DNA of 64,000 bases from WLMZ01 sp037140375 (GCA_037140375.1 JBAXER010000001.1:43332-107331), one strand, 5' to 3'. Shown: positions 26,931-36,483, counted from the first letter of the stretch. Notes: generated by a model not told the origin, from the sequence alone. Translations and numbers: made by a program.

Positions 26931-27751
26931 TGATTCCTGCAGCATTCGATTACAAGCGTGCGAGCTCGGCTGCCGAAGCAATTGCTCTCGTCAGCGAATA
27001 CGGCGACGACGCCAAGTTCTTGGCCGGTGGCCACTCGTTGCTTCCGTTGATGAAGCTCCGCTTGGCTCAGCCAACGATGCTCATCGACATTGGCCGCATC
27101 ACCGACCTGTCGTACATCCGCGATGCCGGTAGCCACATCGCCATCGGCGCCCTCACCCGCCACATGGACGTCGAGACGTCGGCCATGCTCGCCGAGCACG
27201 TTCCGTTGTTGGCCCATGCGGCCTCGCATGTGGGCGACGCTCAGGTGCGCCACCGCGGCACCATCGGCGGCAGCATTGCTCACGCCGATCCGGCTTCAGA
27301 TCTTCCTGCCACCACGCTGGCCCTCGGGGCCACCTACGTGGTGCAAGGCCCCAACGGCACACGCGAGATCGCTGCCGCCGACTTCTACCTCGGCTTCCTC
27401 GAGTCAGCCCTGGCTGCCGACGAGATCATCACCGAGATCCGCGTGCCCAAGATGAATGGCGCCGGCTGGAACTTCCAGAAGTTCAACCGTCGCGCTCAAG
27501 ACTGGGCCATTGTTGGCGTCGCCGCATGGCGCCGTGGCAGCGAGTCGGGTGTTGCGTTGGTGAATATGGGCTCCACGCCTGTTCTGGCCACCAGCGTGTC
27601 GGCTGCCATCGCTCAGGGCGCAAGCGTCGCCGATGCCGCCAAGCTTGCCTCGGCCGACGCCGACCCTCAGGCCGACAACAACGCCAGCGTCGAGTACCGC
27701 ACACACCTCGCCGAGGTTCTGGTACGCCGCGCCCTCGACGCATCGTCCTGA
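26930..27751 (+). CDS. Molybdenum hydroxylase FAD subunit (CoxM-like)
   Basis: A 273-residue FAD-binding subunit. The two flavin-binding motifs are visible as FLAGGHSLLPLMKLRLAQP (about residues 32-50) and the later RHRGTIGGSIAHADPASDLP. It takes electrons from the [2Fe-2S] subunit and passes them to quinone or another acceptor. The ATG at 26930 overlaps the small-subunit stop. The next gene, 55 bases on, is an unrelated membrane enzyme, so the large molybdopterin subunit that normally completes the operon is missing here. Confidence 0.92.
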   Translation: MIPAAFDYKRASSAAEAIALVSEYGDDAKFLAGGHSLLPLMKLRLAQPTMLIDIGRITDLSYIRDAGSHIAIGALTRHMDVETSAMLAEHVPLLAHAASHVGDAQVRHRGTIGGSIAHADPASDLPATTLALGATYVVQGPNGTREIAAADFYLGFLESALAADEIITEIRVPKMNGAGWNFQKFNRRAQDWAIVGVAAWRRGSESGVALVNMGSTPVLATSVSAAIAQGASVADAAKLASADADPQADNNASVEYRTHLAEVLVRRALDASS

Positions 27752-27806
27752 ACCCGCGCCTCACCGCGCACGTCTCGTGGCGCGGCGATAGCTAGGGTTA
27801 CCGGCC

Positions 27807-28847
27807 GTGCCTGAGACCAACGCTGATATCGCTGCGCTTGCGGCCGAATCGTTGCAGGCGCCAGCACGCATCTCAGTCACCTCGGTGGTTCCATCAGATC
27901 ATTGGCGTCTCGTGCGCCGTATCGGCATGGGCCTCTATGTCGTTGGCTACATCTGGTGGTTCGTTGCCAAGGGCCTCATCATCGACCGCATTTCTGTGGC
28001 GATTTCCGTGGGCCTGTTCATCGCCATCGGCCACCTTGGCCGGCCGCTACGGCGATGGGCCTGGCTGGTCTTCGACGTGTTGTGCTACTGCGTGATGTGG
28101 TTGGCCTACGAGCAAACACGCGGCGGCGCCGACCGAGCTGGCTTCCCACTCCAAGTAGAAGCGCCGCGCAACATCGACCGGTTTTTGTTCTTCGGCACCG
28201 ATCCAAACGTGTGGATGCAGCGCCACTTCTACGAAGCACACAGCATTCGCTGGTACGACAAAGTTGCATCTGCAACATATTTCTCGCACTTCATTTTTCC
28301 GGTCATCGCCCTCGCTGCGCTTTGGGTCATCAGCCACCGCGAGTGGGCCCGGTTCATGAAGCGCTTTGCCACCCTGTTGTTCGTGGCGTGCACAATGTTC
28401 GTGCTCCTACCTACGGTGCCGCCATGGATGGCAGCCGACCCAAAGCGCGGGTACAACATTCTTCCCCACCTCGCTCGCCACACCGGACGCGGATTCAGCT
28501 CGATGGGCCTCAAGGGCTTCGTGAACAAATGGAACACGGCACTCGATTGGGGCAACGCCATTGCGGCAATGCCATCGCTACACGCGAGCTTCGCTCTCTT
28601 CGTGCCTGCGTTCTTCCTGCCGCTCATCAAACCTAAATGGCTCAAGGCTCTCGTGCTCACTTTCCCGCTCATCATGGCGGCATCGCTGGTGTACTTTGGC
28701 GAGCACTACGTCATCGATGCCCTCGCTGGTTGGACCATCGTCGGCGCATCGTTTCTGTTCTGGGGCTGGTTCGAACGCCGCCAACGTCGCGTTCGCGCAG
28801 CCCGCGCACTGGCCATGCTCTCGCTCCCGCTCGGAACTCCAGCATGA
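27807..28847 (+). CDS. PAP2-superfamily membrane protein (inositol phosphotransferase-like)
   Basis: A 346-residue protein with several membrane segments. The phosphatase/transferase motifs are MPSLHASFALF (conserved SLHAS) and GEHYVIDALAGW (conserved H and D), matching the PAP2/AUR1-like superfamily. Such enzymes dephosphorylate lipid phosphates or transfer phospho-head-groups, with the active site on the outer face. Starts with GTG at 27807. The following small gene overlaps by four bases. Whether it is a phosphatase or a phosphotransferase cannot be decided. Confidence 0.82.
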   Translation: MPETNADIAALAAESLQAPARISVTSVVPSDHWRLVRRIGMGLYVVGYIWWFVAKGLIIDRISVAISVGLFIAIGHLGRPLRRWAWLVFDVLCYCVMWLAYEQTRGGADRAGFPLQVEAPRNIDRFLFFGTDPNVWMQRHFYEAHSIRWYDKVASATYFSHFIFPVIALAALWVISHREWARFMKRFATLLFVACTMFVLLPTVPPWMAADPKRGYNILPHLARHTGRGFSSMGLKGFVNKWNTALDWGNAIAAMPSLHASFALFVPAFFLPLIKPKWLKALVLTFPLIMAASLVYFGEHYVIDALAGWTIVGASFLFWGWFERRQRRVRAARALAMLSLPLGTPA

Positions 28848-29227
28848 GCGTGCGCAAGGTCTTGCTCAGCGGCGAACTCATCTCGGCCATTGCCGATCCA
28901 CACAGCGCGCAGCATCCGCAAGCTGCAGCCATCTACGCCGAACTGCTCAACGCGTACGTGGCGGGCACCGACCGACTGTTTGCGCTGTCCACCGATCTCG
29001 ACCGGTTCGACAAGGCCACTCGGCGAGCCAGTTTCTCTGCACTCGTCGTCGCACACGTCGCGAATCAACATCGATCCGCCGCCACCAAGGTCAACGAGTC
29101 GTTCACACCCGAAACAGCCTTGGCGCTGGTGATCATCGCGGCCGAAAAGATCACTGCAGTCGCCACGCTGGGCGATCAGTTCGATGCGCTCGATCTTGAG
29201 ATCATCAAGCCGCTGCAATCTCAATAA
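28844..29227 (+). CDS. Small PIN-like protein, function unknown
   Basis: A 127-residue protein. Its pattern (VLLSGELISAIADPHSAQHP, then a helical region and LVVAHVANQ) recalls a PIN/VapC fold, but the first catalytic Asp is absent (LSGE instead of DT/S). No antitoxin gene is beside it; it overlaps the PAP2 gene by ATGA. Its last 23 bases overlap the convergent lipoprotein gene. It could be a degenerate nuclease or an unrelated helical protein. Confidence 0.5.
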   Translation: MSVRKVLLSGELISAIADPHSAQHPQAAAIYAELLNAYVAGTDRLFALSTDLDRFDKATRRASFSALVVAHVANQHRSAATKVNESFTPETALALVIIAAEKITAVATLGDQFDALDLEIIKPLQSQ

Positions 29228-29852
29228 CGAGTTGCGGCGGGTTCTGTTCAACCATGACCCGAAACTGTGGAGTGCCCTGCACCCCAATGACCCAGTTCAT
29301 CACGGCCTCAAAGTCACCGATCTGAACCAGTTCGCGCACAGCGCCACTGCCCACCACAATCCGCTGCGAACCCGTATAGGTCTGCACCGGAGGGTTTTGC
29401 GACTGGTCAAGGCCAGTACCGCCAAAGCTGATCTGGATGGCCTTATCGCCCTGCAGTTCGACAACCTGATCTGAAGGATCTTGACGCACCGGCAGGGGCA
29501 CGTATCGCACGTGATAGTTGGTCACAGGCCCCGAGAACTCGAAGGCGATGCGATAGTAATTGCCGCGCTGCTCAATGCTTTGAGTTCGCAGCAGCACCGT
29601 GGGCCCGGCCGCGCAGCATCCGGTGGCCGGAACCATCACTGGATCGGTAGATCCACCAACGAACGCAGGCAGCGTGGTCGATGCAGCCGACGTGGTCGAT
29701 GTATCCGGCACGGTCGTCGTAGTCGACGCAGCGACCGAACTCACCGGCGTGGTTGACGAACCGCATCCAGCGACACCCCATCCAAACGCCAACAGCACTA
29801 TCGGCGACAGCAAGGATCGTCGCGCACTTCGGGAAACTCGGCCATTGCTCAC
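29205..29852 (-). CDS. Secreted lipoprotein with AMIN-like domain
   Basis: A 215-residue lipoprotein: signal segment SLLSPIVLLAFGWG with lipobox GVAGC (Cys30), a Thr/Ser/Val-rich linker to about residue 75, then a beta-rich domain (YRIAFEFSGPVTNYHVRYV, IQISFGGTGLD) resembling the AMIN-like domains of actinobacterial envelope proteins. The start is GTG at 29852 with GGAGG five bases upstream; a longer reading lacks support. Function is unknown; cell-wall attachment is plausible. Confidence 0.65.
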   Translation of the reverse strand: MSNGRVSRSARRSLLSPIVLLAFGWGVAGCGSSTTPVSSVAASTTTTVPDTSTTSAASTTLPAFVGGSTDPVMVPATGCCAAGPTVLLRTQSIEQRGNYYRIAFEFSGPVTNYHVRYVPLPVRQDPSDQVVELQGDKAIQISFGGTGLDQSQNPPVQTYTGSQRIVVGSGAVRELVQIGDFEAVMNWVIGVQGTPQFRVMVEQNPPQLVIEIAAA

Positions 29853-29931
29853 AACAACCTCCAGCCTGCCGATCACGAGATCAGCCTGTGTGCTCAGTAT
29901 GAACCTCGAGTGCGCGCAGAACAACTACCAA

Positions 29932-30228
29932 TTAGCTCTCGAACTGAACGGCTGCTCGCTCGGAGATCCATGGTCGCACGGTTTGGGACCGCACGCGATC
30001 ATGCTCTGGATGGGCGTCATAGGTTCGCCATCCGTCGATGTTCTCGAACGTGGCCACGATTGCGAAGTCGAAGTTGGCGGCACCGTGAGCGCCCACATCG
30101 GGGCCGCACTGGTACGAGACGATGTCGGCGATGGCCGCTGGCAGCGTGTCGAGTGCCTGCTTGATCAGCGCGATCTGCTCGGCGGTGGTCTCTGGCTTCC
30201 AACGGAATGAAACGACATGGGTGATCAC
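29932..30228 (-). CDS. Dabb (stress-responsive A/B barrel) domain protein
   Basis: A 98-residue protein starting VITHVVSFRWK, with IADIVSYQCGPDVG, DFAIVATFENIDGWRTYDAHPEH, the full pattern of the dimeric A/B barrel (Dabb) family. Roles range from small enzymes to proteins of unknown function. The GTG at 30228 overlaps the stop of the upstream short-chain dehydrogenase gene, so the two are coupled and may act on the same compound. Confidence 0.82.
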   Translation of the reverse strand: MITHVVSFRWKPETTAEQIALIKQALDTLPAAIADIVSYQCGPDVGAHGAANFDFAIVATFENIDGWRTYDAHPEHDRVRSQTVRPWISERAAVQFES

Positions 30229-30971
30229 AGCAGACCACCATAGGCGCCGCCGTCTACGTGCATCTGCACGCCAGTGACGAACTTCGCGTGGTCGCTGCAC
30301 AAGAACGTGACCACATGGCCGAAGTCGTCGGGGTCTCCCATGACGCCAGCAGGGATGCCCATTGCCGAGGCGTCAGGGGCAGCCCCATAGAGCTGAGTAA
30401 TGCGGCCGGTGAGGTGCATTCCCGGCTGCACCGTATTGACGGTGACGCCATCGTGGGCGACCTCACGCGCAACTGTCTTCAAGAATCCAGTGACGCCAGA
30501 TCGCGCCGTGTTCGACAGGATCAGGGTTGGGATGGGTTGACGAACCGCCACCGACGTAATCGCAATGACCCGGCCCCACTTGCGTTCTTGCATCGCGGGT
30601 ATCGCTGCTTTGCACATACCCACAACGCTGAGCAGATTGAGGTCGAGGCCGACCTGATAGAGGTCGACCGGAGTAGACGCAAATGTTCCTGGCGGAGGGC
30701 CGCCTGAGTTGGCAACCAAGATGTCGACCCCACCGAGTGCGTTGATCGCTGCTTCCACGAACGCCGCGCCGCCCTCGGCCGAGCCCACATCGCACACCAC
30801 CGGAATACAGCCATGCCCAACCGCGAGCGCCGCTGCCTTGAGGCGGTCTGCATCGCGCCCGCAAATGACTACCTGTGCGCCCTCGGCAGCCAATGCCTTG
30901 GCAGTAGCCAAACCCAACCCAGATGACCCGCCGGCCACCGCCGCTCGTTTGCCCGAAATGCCCATGTCCAT
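30225..30971 (-). CDS. Short-chain dehydrogenase/reductase with atypical active site
   Basis: A 248-residue SDR. The cofactor motif GGSSGLGLATA lies at about 14-24, with VANSGG in place of NAAG and a normal C-terminal VTFLCSDHAKFVTG...VDGGAYGG. The catalytic Ser is in ITSVAVRQPIP, but the YxxxK motif reads SNTAR: Ser at the Tyr position and Arg at the Lys position. As I recall, a known SDR branch shares this LSN-x-x-R pattern, so the gene is probably not broken but may not be a standard dehydrogenase. It overlaps the Dabb gene by four bases. Confidence 0.85.
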   Translation of the reverse strand: MDMGISGKRAAVAGGSSGLGLATAKALAAEGAQVVICGRDADRLKAAALAVGHGCIPVVCDVGSAEGGAAFVEAAINALGGVDILVANSGGPPPGTFASTPVDLYQVGLDLNLLSVVGMCKAAIPAMQERKWGRVIAITSVAVRQPIPTLILSNTARSGVTGFLKTVAREVAHDGVTVNTVQPGMHLTGRITQLYGAAPDASAMGIPAGVMGDPDDFGHVVTFLCSDHAKFVTGVQMHVDGGAYGGLL

Positions 30972-31026
30972 GCGGACGACCGTAGTCTGCGACCTACTAA
31001 GGTGTCACCCACAAGGTGGTGTAACC

Positions 31027-32448
31027 ATGGACGACGATGCGATCGACGAGTTCCATCTCGACGCAATTGCCGACGCTGACCCGTATCCCTATTGGTACGA
31101 AGACGTCGATGAACCCGACTCAAATGTCACCCTCGTGCGCACGGTCAGCTGCGACCTGTGCATCGTTGGCGGCGGCTACGCGGGCCTCTGGACAGCAATC
31201 ATCGCCAAGGAGCGAGACCCATCGCGCAACGTGATCCTGATCGATGCGCACGAGATCGGCTCAGCGGCCAGCGGACGCAATGGCGGTTTCATGGAGAGCA
31301 GCCTCACTCATGGCATCGCCAATGGTCAGGCTCGGTTTCCCGACGAACTCGATGTGCTCGAAGAACTCGGCCTGCAGAACCTCAACGAAATCGAAGCCGC
31401 CATCAAGCGGTACAACATCGACTGCGACTACGAGCGAACCGGCGTCATCGACGTCGCCACTACGTCGCACAGCGAGTCGTACTTCGATGAGCTCCGCGAC
31501 GATTACCAACAGCTCCGCTCGCTGGGTCAAAAAGTAGAGCTGCTCGACGGCGAGGCAATGCGCCGCGAGGTCAACTCCCCTACCTACACCGGCGGCCTGT
31601 GGCGCAAAGATCGCGCAGCGATCATCGACCCAGCCCGACTTGTGTGGGGTCTCAAGGCCGCAGCCGAGTCACTTGGCGTCACCATCTACGAAGACACCAA
31701 AGCGATCTCTATCGACAAAGACGGTGTGGGTGTCATTGTTCGCACCCCGCTCGGCGCAGTACGCGCTGGCAAAGTTGCACTTGCAACAAACGCGTTCAAG
31801 CCACTGCTCAAACGACTGAACCACTACATGGTCCCGGTTTACGACTACTGCATGGTCACCGAACCGCTTACGCACGCGCAGTTGGCCGACATTGGCTGGA
31901 CCAACCGTCAAGGACTCAGCGACATCTCAAACCAGTTCCACTACTACCGACTCACCGAGGACAACCGCATCCTGTGGGGCGGCTACGACGTCATCTATTA
32001 CTGGCGCGGCAAGATCGACTCTGAGCTCGAAAGCCGTCCCGAAACATGGGCCAAGTTGTCGAAGCATTTCTTCACGACATTCCCGCAGCTCGAGGGCGTA
32101 AAGTTCAGCCATGCGTGGGGTGGCGTCATCGACACGTGCAGTCGTTTTTGTGTGTACTTCGGCGGGGCGATGGGCGGCAGGGTTGTCTACGCGCTCGGTT
32201 ACACCGGCCTCGGTGTTGCTGCCACTCGCTTTGGCGCCGAAGTCACACTCGACCTGCTCGACGGTAAACGCAGCAAAGCCACGCAAACGGCATTCGTCAA
32301 AAACAAACCATTGCCGTTTCCGCCCGAGCCATTTCGCTTCGCAGGAATTCAGGCAACCCGCTGGTCGCTCAACCGCGAAGACGCCACCGGCAAACGCAAC
32401 CTGTGGCTACGAACACTCGACCGATCAGGGCTGGGCTTCGACAGCTAG
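31027..32448 (+). CDS. FAD-dependent amine oxidoreductase (DAO family)
   Basis: A 473-residue flavoprotein. The dinucleotide-binding motif CIVGGGYAGLWTAI is at about residues 47-60, followed by ASGRNGGFMESS and the C-terminal GALGYTGLGVAA-like segment (YALGYTGLGVAATR). It resembles gamma-glutamylputrescine oxidoreductases and other D-amino-acid-oxidase-fold enzymes that oxidise secondary amines. Given the betaine genes nearby, a sarcosine or dimethylglycine role is conceivable but there is no direct evidence. The ATG at 31027 is 55 bases from the divergent SDR start; its end overlaps glgX by 24 bases, tail to tail. Confidence 0.85.
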   Translation: MDDDAIDEFHLDAIADADPYPYWYEDVDEPDSNVTLVRTVSCDLCIVGGGYAGLWTAIIAKERDPSRNVILIDAHEIGSAASGRNGGFMESSLTHGIANGQARFPDELDVLEELGLQNLNEIEAAIKRYNIDCDYERTGVIDVATTSHSESYFDELRDDYQQLRSLGQKVELLDGEAMRREVNSPTYTGGLWRKDRAAIIDPARLVWGLKAAAESLGVTIYEDTKAISIDKDGVGVIVRTPLGAVRAGKVALATNAFKPLLKRLNHYMVPVYDYCMVTEPLTHAQLADIGWTNRQGLSDISNQFHYYRLTEDNRILWGGYDVIYYWRGKIDSELESRPETWAKLSKHFFTTFPQLEGVKFSHAWGGVIDTCSRFCVYFGGAMGGRVVYALGYTGLGVAATRFGAEVTLDLLDGKRSKATQTAFVKNKPLPFPPEPFRFAGIQATRWSLNREDATGKRNLWLRTLDRSGLGFDS

Positions 32449-34308
32449 CAACACCACCGTGCACCGAGCCGGAACCGTCACCCGACCGTCGGTGATGCTC
32501 ACCGGTTCGACGCAGCTCGCCAACGCCACCTCATAATCACCGGTTGACTGCACCTCAAACGTGAGCGGCTCCCACCACGCATTGCTCATCACATACAGCG
32601 ATCCCCACTGCCACGCGATTGAGTGCGACTCGTACGAGACATCGGGCTCGCCACCCACTCCGAAACAGGTCACTTCATTGTCGCCACCATGAGACCTGAG
32701 CGCGATGAGCGCACGCACAAAGTCGGCAATATCTCCGTGCGTCGCGGCGCGTTGCCAGTCGAGCCATGACACTGGATTGTCTTGGTTATACGCGTTGTTG
32801 TTGCCGTGCTGCGTGTGAGCAACCTCATCACCCGCAAGCAGCATCGGAACGCCTCGCGACAACATCAGCAAGCACAGCAAATTGCGCATCTGCAGAGCGC
32901 GCAGCGAATGTACGTGTTCGAAAGACAACGCACTGACATCGTCGCCTTCATGCCCGCAGTTCCATGATCGATTGTCATCAGTGCCATCGGTGTTGTCGTG
33001 GCCGTTGGCGTCGTTGTGCTTACGGTCGTAGCTCACGAGGTCGTAGAGCGTGAAGCCATCGTGCGCTGTTACAAAGTTGACGCTGCGATGTGCGTCGCCA
33101 CCGAACAGATCGGGACTGCCCCGAAGCCGTTGGGCAATGCGGGCCACGAAGCCTTCTTCTCCGCGGATGTACGAGCGCACGTCGTCGCGAAACTGACCAT
33201 TCCACTGCGACCATGTCTGACCCGCAAAGCCGTCGCCAAGTTGATACGCGCCGAGGTCCCATGGCTCGGTAATCAGACGTAGCCCGCGCATCGCAGCAAA
33301 CGTGGTGATCTCGTCGATGAGCGAGCTGCGTTGTTGCGTGATGCCGTCGAGATCGCGACCCAACAACGAGCCGAGGTCGAAACGAAAGCCATCGACCCCA
33401 AGGTCGGCGTAGCGGCGAAGCGAGGCCATGATGAGCGTTGCGGCCGCAGGATGCGCGGCTCGCACAACGTTTCCGCAGCCGGCGGCGTCGTAGTAGCTTG
33501 CGCTCGAATCGACCACGTAATACGCGGCATCGTCGATGCCGCGCAGGTGATACGTGGGGCCGAACTCATCCTCTTCAGTGGTGTGGTTGTAGACCACATC
33601 GAGCAAAACCTCGATGCCCACATCGTGAAAGGCCTGAACCATTTCGACGAACTCACCTTCGGGGTCGTCGCCCGCAACGTATGCGTGATGCAGCGCGCTC
33701 CAGGCCAACGGCATGTAGCCCCAATAGCTGCCCTCAAGCGGATCACATTGGTGCACTGGCAGCAGCTCTACCGCTGTCACGCCCAACAGCGCGAGGTAAG
33801 CGGCGTGATGCCGCAACCCCGCAAACGTGCCGCGCAGTTCGCTGGGCACGTGCTCGGCCAATTGCGTAGCGCCACGCACGTGCAATTCGTACACAACAAG
33901 ATCGCTCCACGCATGGCGCGGCCCAGGAGCCAACGCCGCACGCGGCGCCTCGCGGCGCAACACCGCCAGCGGAGTTCGACCCAGCGTGTCAGCACCGTGT
34001 ACGGCGGCGATGTCGCGATCGTGCTCAGGTGGAAACCACACTTGGGTCGCCTCGGGATCGAGCAACACCTTCGTCGAATCGAAACGATGGCCGTGCCCCT
34101 CGACGCGGAAGCCATAGAGATCGGCATTGCCGATGTCGGCGGTCGCCACCGTGGTGCTCCACACATCGCCGTCGCGGACCATCACGTCGTCGCGCACGAC
34201 ACCGAATGGATCGCCTCGATTGATCACCAACAGGCGCACCGAAACCGCACTCGTGCTCCACAATGTGACGGTCCAACTCTGGGTTGAGGCCTGCCACGTT
34301 GCGCTCAC
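32425..34308 (-). CDS. glgX: Glycogen debranching enzyme (GlgX-like)
   Basis: A GH13 protein of about 627 residues. After an N-terminal CBM48-like region come the GH13 blocks DVVYNHTTEED, GFRFDLGSLL (nucleophile Asp), LITEPWDLG (acid Glu) and VTAHDGFTL. It removes branches from glycogen, releasing short maltooligosaccharides. The start is uncertain: GTG at 34308 is preferred because CBM48 homology begins there and leaves room for the divergent MoxR promoter; TTG at 34395 would overlap that gene. The enzyme is slightly shorter than typical GlgX. Confidence 0.9.
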   Translation of the reverse strand: MSATWQASTQSWTVTLWSTSAVSVRLLVINRGDPFGVVRDDVMVRDGDVWSTTVATADIGNADLYGFRVEGHGHRFDSTKVLLDPEATQVWFPPEHDRDIAAVHGADTLGRTPLAVLRREAPRAALAPGPRHAWSDLVVYELHVRGATQLAEHVPSELRGTFAGLRHHAAYLALLGVTAVELLPVHQCDPLEGSYWGYMPLAWSALHHAYVAGDDPEGEFVEMVQAFHDVGIEVLLDVVYNHTTEEDEFGPTYHLRGIDDAAYYVVDSSASYYDAAGCGNVVRAAHPAAATLIMASLRRYADLGVDGFRFDLGSLLGRDLDGITQQRSSLIDEITTFAAMRGLRLITEPWDLGAYQLGDGFAGQTWSQWNGQFRDDVRSYIRGEEGFVARIAQRLRGSPDLFGGDAHRSVNFVTAHDGFTLYDLVSYDRKHNDANGHDNTDGTDDNRSWNCGHEGDDVSALSFEHVHSLRALQMRNLLCLLMLSRGVPMLLAGDEVAHTQHGNNNAYNQDNPVSWLDWQRAATHGDIADFVRALIALRSHGGDNEVTCFGVGGEPDVSYESHSIAWQWGSLYVMSNAWWEPLTFEVQSTGDYEVALASCVEPVSITDGRVTVPARCTVVLLAVEAQP

Positions 34309-34369
34309 CCAATGATCTTCGCTGATTCGAGTGGGGTTCGTGTACTCCCGGGCAATTAGCCTTGCCCAG

Positions 34370-35293
34370 ATGCTGCCGCCAAACCTCACCGTCAACGATG
34401 TGTCAGCCGCGCTGGCCTCGCATGATTACCTCGCCGACGAGGGTCTCACCACCGCTATTTTCCTCGCGCTTGCACTGCGCCGGCCATTGCTCCTCGAAGG
34501 CGAAGCAGGCGTCGGCAAGACCGAAGTCGCCAAGGTGCTCAGCCGTTGGACCGGCGGCGAAATGATTCGACTGCAGTGTTACGAAGGTATCGACGCCAGT
34601 CAGGCCGTCTACGACTGGGACTACAGCCGCCAGTTGTTGCACCTGCGTGCAGCCGAGGCAAGCGGCGAAGCCCGTGGTGCGGGCACCGCAGCGCTCGAGG
34701 GTCAGCTCTACAACGAACGCTTTCTGCTGAAGCGCGCGCTGCTGCGGGCAATCAGTCCCGTTGCTGGCCCACCGCCTGTGTTGCTCATCGACGAGGTCGA
34801 TCGCGCCGACGACGAGTTCGAGGCGTACCTGCTCGAAGTGCTCAGCGACTTTCAGATCACCGTGCCCGAGCTTGGCGTCTTTCGCGCCGAGCGCCCGCCA
34901 ATCGTGATTCTTACCAGCAATCGCACGCGCGACGTTCACGACGCACTCAAGCGTCGCTGCCTCTACCACTGGATCGAGCATCCCGGTTTTGAGCGCGAGG
35001 TTCAGATCGTTCGACTTCGCGTACCCGCCGTCAGCCAGATGCTCGCTCGCCAGGTGGCCGCCGCTGTCGAAACGATGCGCGGCCTCAACCTGTTCAAGCC
35101 GCCGGGTGTCGCCGAAACCATCGACTGGGCCACAGCGCTTGGACGCCTTGGCGTCAGCGAACTCTCCGAGTCGTCGGTGAAGAGCACACTTGGCGCTGTC
35201 TTGAAGTACCGCGAGGATGTCGAGCGAGTTCAACTGCACGGCATCGCCGACATGGTGAAGCACGCCTTCGAGCGAGGCTCGCAGCCCGGCTAA
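34370..35293 (+). CDS. MoxR-family AAA+ ATPase (CoxD-like)
   Basis: A 307-residue AAA+ ATPase. Walker A is GEAGVGKTEVAKVL (about 44-57), Walker B VLLIDEVDRADDEFEAYLLE, and the sensor-1 region is VILTSNRTRDVHDALKRRC. In CO dehydrogenase clusters CoxD of this family helps build the copper-sulfur-molybdenum site, together with a VWA protein CoxE. The next gene encodes a VWA protein, overlapping by one base (TAATG). The ATG at 34370 starts at the family boundary. Confidence 0.92.
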   Translation: MLPPNLTVNDVSAALASHDYLADEGLTTAIFLALALRRPLLLEGEAGVGKTEVAKVLSRWTGGEMIRLQCYEGIDASQAVYDWDYSRQLLHLRAAEASGEARGAGTAALEGQLYNERFLLKRALLRAISPVAGPPPVLLIDEVDRADDEFEAYLLEVLSDFQITVPELGVFRAERPPIVILTSNRTRDVHDALKRRCLYHWIEHPGFEREVQIVRLRVPAVSQMLARQVAAAVETMRGLNLFKPPGVAETIDWATALGRLGVSELSESSVKSTLGAVLKYREDVERVQLHGIADMVKHAFERGSQPG

Positions 35294-36483
35294 TGGCCGC
35301 GTTCGCACCTCCCGTAGCTCATCGCGACCCGGCACCCAGCGAAGGTGCCGCTCAGCGTATGGCTACCGCTTTCGCGAGGCTGCTGCGCGGTCTTGGGCTC
35401 AGCGTGCCCATTGGCTGTGTGCTCACCTTCACCGAAGCACTCGGCGCGCTTGGCATCGGCGAACGCGATTCCGTTTATTGGGCAGCACGTGCCACCTTGG
35501 TTCGCCGCCCCGAGGATCTGGCGTTGTTCGATCGAGCGTTTGCGGTGTTCTGGGAAGCGCGCGATGGCGAATCAACCGAAGAGGCCGAGAGCGAACCACA
35601 ACACATCAGCATCGAGATGGACGACGGCGACCCGCCCGACGACGACGACCAAGCAAACGCGGCCGACGCCAACGACGACCCCACCATTCACCTCCGCTTC
35701 AGCGCCATTGAGGTACTTCGCCGTAAAGACTTTGGCGCATACAGCAACGACGAACTGCAAATGGCTCAGCAGTTGATGAGCCGCCTGCGCTTTGTGGGTC
35801 CACCGCGCCAATCGCTGCGACTGTCTCACTCGAAGCGGCAACGTCACCGCCCCGACCTTCGTCGCACGGTTCGCGCTTCGCTTCGATCTGGTGGCGAACC
35901 GGTGCGCCGCTACTACCGCGAACCCGGCGAACGAATGCGCCGGCTCGTGTTGTTGCTCGACGTCAGCGGCTCAATGGAGCCGTACGCGCGAGCACTCTTG
36001 CGTTTCGTGCAAGCCGCAGTTGCTGGCCGCCAACGCGTTGAGGCATTTGCGTTGGGCACCCGCCTCACCCGGGTCACCAAAGAACTCAGCAGCCGCGATC
36101 CCGACAAGGCCCTCATGTTGGCCAGCAACCGCGTCACCGACTGGAGCGGCGGCACCCGCCTCGGCGAATGTCTGCGCCTCTTCAACGACGAATGGGGCGT
36201 GCGCGGCATGGCCCGCGGTGCGATCGTGGTTGTACTCAGCGATGGCTGGGACCGCGGCGAACCACTGTTGCTCGCCGAACAAATGCAGCGGCTTCAACGC
36301 ATTACTCACAGCCTGGTGTGGGTCAACCCGCTCAAAGTGACACCCGGCTACGCGCCGCTAGCGCGAGGTATGGCCGCGGCTCTGCCCTATGTTGATCACT
36401 TCGTGGAGGGTCACTCATTGGCCGCCATGGAAGAACTCGCCCGGGTCATCTCGGGCTCAACCGAAAGGGCCAACCATGCGTGA
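35293..36483 (+). CDS. VWA-domain protein (CoxE-like)
   Basis: A 396-residue protein. The middle has an acidic low-complexity stretch (about 90-125); the C-terminal half is a VWA domain with the MIDAS sequence LLDVSGSMEPY (DxSxS), followed by DWSGGTRLGECL and LSDGWDRGEP. VWA partners of MoxR ATPases act as metal-cofactor insertion chaperones. Translationally coupled to the MoxR gene and overlapping the XdhC-domain gene by eight bases, so the maturation genes form one operon. Confidence 0.9.
   Translation: MAAFAPPVAHRDPAPSEGAAQRMATAFARLLRGLGLSVPIGCVLTFTEALGALGIGERDSVYWAARATLVRRPEDLALFDRAFAVFWEARDGESTEEAESEPQHISIEMDDGDPPDDDDQANAADANDDPTIHLRFSAIEVLRRKDFGAYSNDELQMAQQLMSRLRFVGPPRQSLRLSHSKRQRHRPDLRRTVRASLRSGGEPVRRYYREPGERMRRLVLLLDVSGSMEPYARALLRFVQAAVAGRQRVEAFALGTRLTRVTKELSSRDPDKALMLASNRVTDWSGGTRLGECLRLFNDEWGVRGMARGAIVVVLSDGWDRGEPLLLAEQMQRLQRITHSLVWVNPLKVTPGYAPLARGMAAALPYVDHFVEGHSLAAMEELARVISGSTERANHA

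Noticed and set aside
28844..29227. VapC toxin of a toxin-antitoxin pair
   Set aside because: No antitoxin gene is adjacent and the first catalytic Asp is missing.
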